Shown here one piece after another: positions 23,223 through 32,593 of a DNA stretch of 64,000 nucleotides (the stretch's first letter is position 1; every line of letters begins with the position of its first letter). Origin of the DNA: Balanoglossus misakiensis (taxonomy: Eukaryota > Hemichordata); the NCBI GenBank assembly GCA_040954595.2, contig CM082578.2:248001-312000 (forward strand). Reading direction: 5' to 3'. The translations under genes and the position numbers were made by a program. Under the pieces are notes generated by a model that made no database searches, had not been told where the DNA came from, and saw only the letters and a program-made list of their open reading frames with translations.

Positions 23223-26149
23223 CTAAGTCTGTGCTTCCAGCAATGTGCACAACTTATCATATGGTCTTTCTAAAACACTGGATCTGGTCTTCACCAATAC
23301 TCGTCTCACCACCCCTTTCCGATCAGGCATAACTTTGACGATTACACCCAAAGGCCACGCATTTCTGGAGGTGTTCTCATCCTTTTCCAATACAAATCTG
23401 ACAGATACTGCACTTGCTTCCATCTGTGTACAGCATACAAGTCGTTCTTCTCCGTCACACCAGGGGGTGTTGCTGCTCCCTTCATAGTAAGCAACATACT
23501 GGGTGTCAATGCTTTTAAGTCTCTAACGTCGTCCGACGATACTGTAATCTCATGCGGTCCATCTGTACGACGACTTTTGTTCTTGGCACATCTCAACAAT
23601 GTGTCACCCACTTTACGTATCCAGGCCACTGCTTTCTTCAGTTTATACCAACTGGAGTAGTGGTCTATCATTTTCTGAACCGTCTCCTCCGCATTAACGG
23701 ACATGGATCGATCCGCCCCTTTGTCAGGCGTCTGTCGTTCTCCCGAAACAACAGGTACTGTTCCCAACACAACGGGTACAGTTTCTTCTTCCGACCTCAA
23801 GGCTATTCTATGCACTAGTGCAGATTTCTTCACCTCTGGATCTTCTGGATCTAGCTGTGTATTGTAGCTATCACTTGGCCATTTGTCTTGTGTCTTCCGC
23901 AAGAAATCAGGACCACCTATCCATCTTTCGTTCTTCAGAAAAGCATCTGCCGGGTTGTCACTGGTATTAATGTAGCGCCAGTTCGCTGGGTCTGATCCTC
24001 CTCGAATCACTGCTAGTCTATTCGCCACGAAGGTATGAAATCTTGTGGTTTCGTTGTTTATGTACCGCAGCACGGTTTTGCTATCCGTCCAAAACACGGA
24101 TTCATTGATTGGCAAATCCATCTCCTTTCTGAGAAGTTTGTCAAGCCTCACTGCTACAGTAGCTGCAGTTAATTCCATTCGTGGGATCGATATTTGCTTC
24201 AATGGAGCCACTCTTGCTTTGGCCATCATCAAAGTGCTGTGGATGTTTCCGCTTTTGTCGATCAACCTAAGATATGATACAGCACCATATCCATTTTCGC
24301 TGGCATCAGCAAAGTGATGTAGCTGAGCTGTGTCTACTTCACCAAAGTGCTCGGGCTTTATACATCTGGGTACTGCGAAACACTCTTCTAATTTCGGTAG
24401 ATCCCTCAACCAATTCTCCCACACTTTGCGTTGTTTTCCAGGAATATCATCATCCCAGCCTAGTTTTGCTTTACACAGCTGCTGCAAAAGCATCTTGGGT
24501 GGCAGAAGCGCTGGTGCTGCCATGCCCAGTGGGTCGTATAATGAACTAACCACTCCTAGAATTCCTCGTCTGGTCGCTGGTTTCTCTTTAGTACGATTTC
24601 TGAATCCGAATTCGTCAGATTCCACGTTCCACTGCATACCGAGTGCATGCTCCATTGGCAAGTCATCTCGCTCCAAGTCTAAGTTCTTCACCTCTATCGC
24701 CCTTTGTTCTTCAGGTATTGCTTCCAAAACTGGACGCGTATTGCTGATCCACTTTGTGAGCTTGAACCCTGATTTCTTACAGGTGTCTGTCAGCCCTTCA
24801 GCCAAAGACTTTCCTTCCATCACTGTTGATGCTGCCTTCAACATGTCATCAACGTAGAAGTTTCTAGATATGGTGTTCTTGACACTCAGATCAGAAGTAT
24901 TGTCTGAAGCATTCTTCAACGCGAAGTTTGCACAACTGGGTGACGATGTAGCCCCGAAGATGTGCACTGTCATTCGGTACTCGACAGGAGGTTCCTCTAC
25001 ATTACCATTAGGCCACCACAGAAAACGCTGGAAATCTCGGTTTTCTTGCGACACGCCAACTTGAGAGAACATAGCCTCTATATCTGACATCAGTGCTATC
25101 CGCTCTTCACGAAAACGTATAAGCACTCCTACAAGTGAACTGGTCAGATCCGGTCCTTGCATTAATTCCTTGTTCAAAGAAGTTCCCTTGTATTCTGCAC
25201 CACAGTCGAAGACTACCCGGATTTTCTGTTTCTGTGGATGGTATACTCCATGATGGGGAAGATACCATTTCTTTCCAGGATTGCCTTCCAATTCTTCCTG
25301 TGGCACCCTTTCAGCATAGCCTTTGTCTATAATACTTTCCATGAAGGTAGTATATTCTTGACGATAGTCATCGTTGTTTCTAAATTTCTTTCCCAACTGA
25401 GAAAGCCGATATTCTACTGCCACTTTGTTGTTTGGCATCGTAACACCGTCATCACGAAACGGTAATGGCACCTGGTAATGACCATCAACAAACTGCGTTT
25501 GTTCGTACGCAATCTTCATGAACTTTCTATCTTCAACCGAATCTTCGGGTTTGTCATCTATGATGCGCTCGCTGAACTCGTGATTGAAGAGGTTGATTAA
25601 CTGCTGATCAATCGCCGGTCCAACTTGTATTCTACAGACTGTTGCGGCAGTTTCATTTTCTGACACGCCAGCCCCCGTAAGGAAACCATTTACGAACCAG
25701 CCTAAACGGGTACGTACGGCAAATGGTCCATCTCCATTACTGTTTATCACTTCCCATGGTTCAAACGCTTCAGGAACGTTACCACCGATGAGTAGGCCTA
25801 TTTCCGCATCTATCTCAGGCAGGCGTACCTTACGCAAATAAGGATACTTGCCAATGTCATCTTGTGTAACGATGAGATCTTTCGAAGCAGGAATTTTCTC
25901 TTGCGTATATGTAGCTGGAAGTTTGATGATGTAATGCTCATCAAGATCTGAAACTTCTGGACCCTTGATAACACGACTATCAGCTGATTTACTTCCAGTG
26001 ATAGTGTTCAGCATAATCTTTGTTTTCTTACCACCGACGTTCAGTTGTCGGCGAAGTGTTTCCGTACAGAATACTGTGTCACTGCCGTTGTCAATAAAGG
26101 CGTACGTTTGTACACTAAGACCACTCGATCTACATTTGACCTTGGTCAT
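23223..26149 (-). pseudogene. BEL/Pao pol, integrase-deleted (left arm plus spacer)
   Basis: An open frame of 935 residues (26149 to 23342) is followed in another frame by the C-terminal tail ending at 23223. Order: protease-like AFIDNGSD near 18-24; RT from HYQVPLPF (about 222) with catalytic YVDD near 431; RNase H with FADASENGYGA near 610, PRMEL and FWTDSKTVL near 687; then the YSSWYKLKKAVAWI linker. The frame then jumps to LTPSMLL and HRWKQVQYLSDLYW, which normally follow integrase, so the HHCC and DDE core are gone. A further deletion shifts the tail (DENTSRNAWPLG...RPYDKLCTLLE) out of frame. The left arm has also lost nine residues of the NPADECSRG motif. It cannot integrate by itself. 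Confidence 0.88.
25484..26143 (-). other. Palindrome spacer: single-copy protease/pol N-terminal region
   Basis: This 660-bp segment separates the two inverted arms and occurs once. On the minus strand it continues the pol frame: the protease-like domain (DNGSD) and the linker to RT, up to the residues EQTQFVDG just before HYQVPLPF. At its right edge ggtcat is shared by the two joined sequences (antisense of atgacc, and the sense start of the right arm), a short microhomology at the fold-back. Confidence 0.9.
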
Positions 26150-28430
26150 TACCAGGTGCCATTACCGTTTCGTGATGACGGTGTTACGATGCCAAACAAC
26201 AAAGTGGCAGTAGAATATCGGCTTTCTCAGTTGGGAAAGAAATTTAGAAACAACGATGACTATCGTCAAGAATATACTACCTTCATGGAAAGTATTATAG
26301 ACAAAGGCTATGCTGAAAGGGTGCCACAGGAAGAATTGGAAGGCAATCCTGGAAAGAAATGGTATCTTCCCCATCATGGCGTATACCATCCACAGAAACA
26401 GAAAATCCGGGTAGTCTTCGACTGTGGTGCAGAATACAAGGGAACTTCTTTGAACAAGGAATTAATGCAAGGACCGGATCTGACCAGTTCACTTGTAGGA
26501 GTGCTTATACGTTTTCGTGAAGAGCGGATAGCACTGATGTCAGATATAGAGGCTATGTTCTCTCAAGTTGGCGTGTCGCAAGAAAACCGAGATTTCCAGC
26601 GTTTTCTGTGGTGGCCTAATGGTAATGTAGAGGAACCTCCTGTCGAGTACCGAATGACAGTGCACATCTTCGGGGCTACATCGTCACCCAGTTGTGCAAA
26701 CTTCGCGTTGAAGAAAGCTCCAGACAATACTTCTGATCTGAGTGTCAAGAACACCATATCTAGAAACTTCTACGTTGATGACATGTTGAAGGCAGCATCA
26801 ACAGTGATGGAAGGAAAGTCTTTGGCTGAAGGGCTGACAGACACCTGTAAGAAATCAGGGTTCAAGCTCACAAAGTGGATCAGCAATACGCGTCCAGTTT
26901 TGGAAGCAATACCTGAAGAACAAAGGGCGATAGAGGTGAAGAACTTAGACTTGGAGCGAGATGACTTGCCAATGGAGCATGCACTCGGTATGCAGTGGAA
27001 CGTGGAATCTGACGAATTCGGATTCAGAAATCGTACTAAAGAGAAACCAGCGACCAGACGAGGAATTCTGGGAGTGGTTAGTTCATTATACGACCCACTG
27101 GGCATGGCAGCACCAGCGCTTCTGCCACCCAAGATGCTTTTGCAGCAGCTGTGTAAAGCAAAACTAAGCTGGGATGATGATATTCCTGGAAAACAACGCA
27201 AAGTGTGGGAGAATTGGTTGAGGGATCTACCGAAATTAGAAGAGTGTTTCGCAGTACCCAGATGTATAAAGCCCGAGCACTTTGGTGAAGTAGACACAGC
27301 TCAGCTACATCACTTTGCTGATGCCAGCGAAAATGGATATGGCGCTGTATCATATCTTAGGTTGATCGACAAAAGCGGAAACATCCACAGCACTTTGATG
27401 ATGGCCAAAGCAAGAGTGGCTCCATTGAAGCAAATATCGATCCCACGAATGGAATTAACTGCAGCTACTGTAGCAGTGAGGCTTGACAAACTTCTCAGAA
27501 ATGAGGTGGATTTGCCAATCAATGAATCCGTGTTTTGGACGGATAGCAAAACCGTGCTGCGGTACATAAACAACAAAACCACAAGATTTCATACCTTCGT
27601 GGCGAATAGACTAGCAGTGATTCGAGGAGGATCAGACCCAGCGAACTGGCGCTACATTAATACCAGTGACAACCCGGCAGATGAGTGCTCTAGAGGTCAG
27701 AAAATAGATGCTTTTCTGAAGAACGAAAGATGGATAGGTGGTCCTGATTTCTTGCGGAAGACACAAGACAAATGGCCAAGTGATAGCTACAATACACAGC
27801 TAGATCCAGAAGATCCAGAGGTGAAGAAATCTGCACTAGTGCATAGAATAGCCTTGAGGTCGGAAGAAGAAACTGTACCCGTTGTGTTGGGAACAGTACC
27901 TGTTGTTTCGGGAGAACGACAGACGCCTGACAAAGGGGCGGATCGATCCATGTCCGTTAATGCGGAGGAGACGGTTCAGAAAATGATAGACCACTACTCC
28001 AGTTGGTATAAACTGAAGAAAGCAGTGGCCTGGATACGTAAAGTGGGTGACACATTGTTGAGATGTGCCAAGAACAAAAGTCGTCGTACAGATGGACCGC
28101 ATGAGATTACAGTATCGTCGGACGACGTTAGAGACTTAAAAGCATTGACACCCAGTATGTTGCTTACTATGAAGGGAGCAGCAACACCCCCTGGTGTGAC
28201 GGAGAAGAACGACTTGTATGCTGTACACAGATGGAAGCAAGTGCAGTATCTGTCAGATTTGTATTGGAAAAGGATGAGAACACCTCCACAAATGCGTGGC
28301 CTTGGGTGTAATCGTCAAAGTTATGCCTGATCGGAAAGGGGTGGTGAGACGAGTATTGGTGAAGACCAGATCCAGTGTTTTAGAAAGACCATATGATAAG
28401 TTGTGCACATTGCTGGAAGCACAGACTTAG
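26144..28430 (+). pseudogene. BEL/Pao pol, integrase-deleted (right arm)
   Basis: This is a mirror copy of the left-arm pol. Real homology starts at HYQVPLPF (26147). The frame remains open from 26045 only because antisense spacer happens to be open. It retains RT (YVDD near 26770), RNase H and the full NPADECSRG motif missing from the left arm. It lacks the same integrase core and the same tail segment, so these deletions predate the inversion. The main frame ends at 28330. A one-base loss (ccttggg here, cctttggg in the left arm, near 28301) also breaks the WPLG tail frame. Substitutions such as KNASDN/KKAPDN and LLRKEMD/LLRNEVD show the arms have diverged slightly. Confidence 0.88.
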
Positions 28431-28798
28431 TGGTATTGGTATGGTTGCAGTTACCAGCAGCTGTAATAACAACGATCTCAAGTAGTGGCCAGTCTATCCA
28501 CTACGTCCAGCGTTTGATCTCATCTTTGAAGTACAGATGTGTTGGATATCATGCTTGGCAGCATGATTGACCGGACGAGGTCTGGGCATGGTCTAGGATG
28601 TATCATCACATTCATGAAGAAAAGGATTCTTGTATTCGCGTTTCCTGAAAAACTTTCGACTTCGCGTTTCGAGATATTTATAGATATTGTTTTGTAATTT
28701 CTATTTGATATGTAATTTCGGCACATATGGATGTTGGCGTTTTGAATTTGCTAGGATGGAAATTGTTAATGTTTTTTCATGAACAATTTGGGGGCTGG
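28431..28798 (+). other. BEL/Pao 3' untranslated region and polypurine tract
   Basis: The stretch between the pol tail stop and the 3' LTR has no credible gene. It ends in aatttgggggctgg, a purine-rich run placed as a plus-strand primer would be. The mirror copy lies at about 22855-23222. Confidence 0.65.
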
Positions 28799-29185
28799 TG
28801 TAAGGACGCCCAGTTCTTAGAGAAACTGAAATATTTAGTCTAGCGCCCTCGCGCTGTGAGTACATTAGCGCATGCGCTTTTGTTTAGAAAATATCTGGAA
28901 AATTCCATGGCGCACATGTGAGGACTTTTGCACAGTTAGCCTGGGGATTTTTGCCAGTTTTCTACGGAAACTTCAACCACCGCGACGCATCATCCAGTGC
29001 CAGTGTTGTATGTTCAGGCATTAAATGTTCGTGTAAAGTTCCGAGCAGCGTTTTCTGTGACATCTGACAAGGAATGTTCGTCGGCGATGGTGAGCTCCAG
29101 TTAGTTAACGGCAAATACTATAGAACCCTGTGGCCTTTGATGTGAATTTGGGCGCCATTTGAGACGGCACATCGAGGTTACTACA
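28799..29185 (+). repeat. BEL/Pao 3' LTR, right arm
   Basis: 387 bp starting tgtaaggacgcc and ending ttactaca, mirroring 22468-22854. Forward satellite resumes immediately with ctggtaacgttgaac, within an A-type 80-bp subrepeat. Confidence 0.75.
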
Positions 29186-32100
29186 CTGGTAACGTTGAAC
29201 AAGTCGATTTTTCTAGGGCCTGGCTCGGCTAAATCTCCGTCACAATATGACAGACACTAGCGTATGTTAGCAACGGTGATCAAGTCAGATTTTCTACGGC
29301 ATGGCTTGGATAAAGCCCCGGCACTCTAGAGCAGAAACACGCGAACAGAGACCACGTTGATCAAGTCTGATCTCCTACGGCTTGGCTCGACTGAAACCCT
29401 GGCACACTATGACAGACACTAGCGTTCGTTAGCAACGTTGATCAAGTCAGATTTCCTACGGCATGGCTTGGCTAAAGCCCTGGCACTCTAGAGCAGAAAC
29501 ACGCGTACAGAGACCACGTTGATCTACTCACATTTCCTTCGGCCTGGCACGGCTGATGCCCCGGCACTATATATAGGACACAGACTGGCGTAAGTTAACA
29601 ACGGTAATCACGTCGGGTTTCCTACGGCCTGGCTCAGCTGAAGTCCCGGCACTCTAGAGCAGAAACAGGCGTACATTGACCACGTTGATCAAGTCAGATT
29701 TCCTACGGCGTGACTCGGCTGGTGCACCGGCTCTATATGACACAGACTGGCGTAAGTTATCAACGGTGATTACGTCGGATTTCCTACGGCCTGGTTTAGC
29801 TGAAGCCCCGGCACTTTAGAGCGGAAACACGCGTACATTGACCACGATGATCAAGTCAGATCTCCTACGGCCTGGCTCGACTAAAACCCCGGCACACCAT
29901 GACAGACACTAGCGTTCGTTAGCAACGGTGATCAAGTCGGATTTCCTTCGGCCTGGCTCTGCAAAAGACCTGACACTCTAGTACAAAGACGTTGGCTAAG
30001 TCGGGCAAACCGAAGAGGGAAAGTCACAGCGGGTCAACACTCGACATTTGTTCGGGTAGGACTGCATTATTGCCTGTCAATTTATAGAGAAAGCTCGAAT
30101 TTAACCAGGGCGTTTCAAACACCGACGTTAGTTGGGGGCACGGCCTGCAGTACTGCCGGGTAAGCTGACATCGGCGTACCGCATGTAATGTAGGGGGGGG
30201 GAGGGAAACAGAACGGTTCAATGCTACATTTATCAGATATCAGCTAATTTTGGACAATCATCTAAAATCTAAATCATTTTTTCATATTTGGATATCTGAT
30301 GATGTATGAAATTTCCATTATATGTAAAAATGGTGCTGATTATAAAAATGCACTCTGAATGAGCTGATTTAATACAAAATTGCGTTTTATTCGTTTTTGC
30401 ACCAAAAAGGTCATTTTTAGGCAAAACATTCTTTATTTTTTAATTCGGTGACCTGATCATATATAAACAATTGCTTGTATGTTAAAAGTTTTTCTGACTT
30501 TTAAAAGCCGTGACACTGGCGGCATTCAACACGAAAATAACAATTTTAGCCACAATTTGGTCAAAATGGTAAATTTTTGAAAATTACAAAAAATACCTGT
30601 TTTCTACATTTTCGGAAATCTGATGGAGTATAGAATGCTCTTCGTATCTATATATATCGATACAAATTCCACAAAAGACCGTCTAATTTGGCTCACTGCA
30701 GACAAATTGCGTTTTACCAAATTTTCCTTGAAAATGTCATTTTTAGAAAAAAAATAAAAAAACCTTTGTTCTTCGAATTTGGTGCCCTGATCATATATGA
30801 CATGTTGATTGTATGTTAAAACTTTCGACCACTCCAAAAATGCAGAGATATTGACGGAATTCAAGAAAAAATAGCCATTTTGGCCATATTTTGACAAAAA
30901 TGGTAAATTTTAAAAAAATCTTAAAAAATTAACTCTTTTCTTCATTTTCGGAAATATTATGGAGCATGAAGTGTCGTTCTCTTGTAAAAAGTGCTGCAAA
31001 TTCCAGAAAAGGCGGTATAATTTGAATCACCCAAGTCAAAATTACCATTTTCGACATTTTCCGAAAAATTGTCTTTTTTACAAAATAAATAAGAATAAAT
31101 TCTTTTCTTAGTTTCAAACGGGTAGAGATACTTTCCACACGGGTTTTCTAACATTGAATTCCCGTTCATCAACTCAGATTTCCTACAGCATAAGTCGGCT
31201 AAAACCCTGACACTCTAGAGCAGAAACAGTTGCACACTGGTAACGTTGAACAAGTCGATTTTTCTACGGCCTGGCTCGGCTAAATCTCCGTCAAAATATG
31301 ACAGACACTAGCGTACGTTAGCAACGGTGATCAAGTCAGATTTTCTACGGCATGGCTTGGATAAAACCCCGGCACTCTAGAGCAGAAACACGCGTACAGA
31401 GACCACGTTGATCAAGTCTGTGTCCTATATATAGTGCCGGGGCATCAGCCGTGCCAGGCCGAAGGAAATGTGAGTAGATCAACGTGGTCTCCCGTGTGGA
31501 AAGTATCTCTACCCGTTTGAAACTAAGAAAAGAATTTATTCTTATTTATTTGTAAAAAAGACAACGTTGATCAAGTCAGATTTCCTACAGCATGGCTTGG
31601 CTAAAGCCCTGGCACTCTAGAGCAGAAACACGCGTTCAGAGACCACGTTGATCTACTCACATTTCCTTCGGCCTGGCACGGCTGATGCCCCGGCACTATA
31701 TATAGGACACAGACTGGCGTAAGTTAACAACGGTAATCACGTCGGGTTTCCTACGGCCTGGCTCAGCTGAAGCCCCGGCACTCTAGAGCAGAAACATGCG
31801 TACATTGACCACGTTGATCAAGTCAGATTTCCTATGGCGTGACTCGGCTGGTGCACCGGCTCTATATGACACAGACTGGCGTAAGTTATCAACGGTGATT
31901 ACGTCGGATTTCCTACGGCCTGGTTTAGCTGAAGCCCCGGCACTTTAGAGCGGAAACACGCGTATATTGACCACGATGATCAAGTCAGATCTCCTACGGC
32001 CTGGCTCGACTAAAACCCCGGCACACCATGACAGACACTAGCGTTCGTTAGCAACGGTGATCAAGTCGGATTTCCTTCGGCCTGGCTCTGCAAAAGACCC

Positions 32101-32245
32101 GACACTCTGGTACAAAGACGTTGGCTAAGTCGGGGAAAACGAAGAGGGAAAGTCACAGCGGGTCAACACTCGACATTTGTTCGGGTAGGACTGCATTATT
32201 GCCTGTCAATTTATAGAGAGAGCCCGAATTTAACCAGGGCGTTTC
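29186..32245 (+). repeat. 2.05-kb macrosatellite, forward block 3
   Basis: The block starts inside an 80-bp array, contains the unit with its poly-G at 30193-30201 (interrupted by an A), and continues to the linker near 32245, where the CR1-like LINE sits. The first ~0.9 kb carries variants shared only with the mirror side of the BEL/Pao insertion (ctagggcctgg, actgaaacc, gacctgacactc, aaagctcga). It includes the rearranged patch at 31416-31565. Confidence 0.93.
31416..31565 (-). other. Local double inverted insertion in the 80-bp array
   Basis: 31416-31491 is the reverse complement of a B-type subrepeat region (the one containing tatatata). 31492-31565 is the reverse complement of the end of an AT module (the agaaaagaatttattc region). 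The sequence then returns to forward array at gttgatcaagtcag. The joins show short overlaps (gtctg at the first, caa at the last). Two successive inverted fragments from nearby units suggest replication template switching. Confidence 0.88.
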
Positions 32246-32281
32246 CAGGCATGATCTTGAAAACTGTAATACCGAGGTCAT
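32246..32281 (+). repeat. 36-bp duplicate of internal ORF2 sequence at the LINE 5' end
   Basis: The bases from caggcatgatcttg to ccgaggtcat match 34810-34845 exactly and in the same orientation. They lie between satellite and the 5' UTR, so they were added at the 5' junction during or after insertion. Confidence 0.95.
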
Positions 32282-32593
32282 GTGGTGGTGGCGCTGTTTT
32301 ACTGGTCGCAGCTTAGTGATTACGGCTCCTGAAAATTGCTAGTTTTTTGCCTTAGATCTGATGCTTATGACTTGTACGGCACAAGGACTGGAACATGAAA
32401 CTGTTCTTAATACCTAGAACCTTGTTTGAAATGTAAGTGTGCACTGTTCATCTGGATTTCGCCATTCGGTTTTTCTTCTTCACCATATGTGTATTGAAGG
32501 ACTGCACTGTACAATCTCTCTGGAGTGGCGGGAAATTTGTATTGTCATCCAAATAACTGTATTGTCTTCCAAAAATTTGCATTGCAAATCAAG
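32282..32593 (+). other. CR1-like LINE 5' UTR
   Basis: About 310 bp precede the preferred ORF1 start. The region would hold the internal promoter of a full-length LINE. I recognise no specific motif. Short overlapping frames are not credible. Confidence 0.6.

Larger units (their letters stand above)
22468..29185. mobile_element. Palindromic BEL/Pao LTR-retrotransposon derivative
   Basis: Two inverted copies of the 3' half of a BEL/Pao-type element face away from a 660-bp spacer. The left arm is 22468-25483 (minus) and the right arm 26144-29185 (plus). The spacer (25484-26143) holds the protease end of pol, present once. Each outer end is an LTR end (tgtagtaacc at 22468; ggttactaca ending at 29185). 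The 5' LTR, primer-binding site and gag are absent. The flanks are mirror images (ttaccag | ctggtaa), not direct repeats, and satellite orientation also flips. The simplest reading is inversion-duplication of an already inserted element together with its 3' flank. Confidence 0.93.

Noticed and set aside
24330-24857. 175-residue frame antisense to BEL/Pao pol, and its mirror at 26770-27297
   Set aside because: It is a shadow of the pol frame on the other strand, duplicated by the palindrome.
26045-26146. N-terminal 34 residues of the right-arm pol frame as a real domain
   Set aside because: They are translated from the antisense strand of the protease spacer. Homology to pol begins only at the palindrome edge.
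22461-29192. Ordinary target-site duplication around the palindromic BEL/Pao element
   Set aside because: The flanking bases are inverted relative to each other (accag / ctggt) and satellite orientation flips, so no direct duplication exists.
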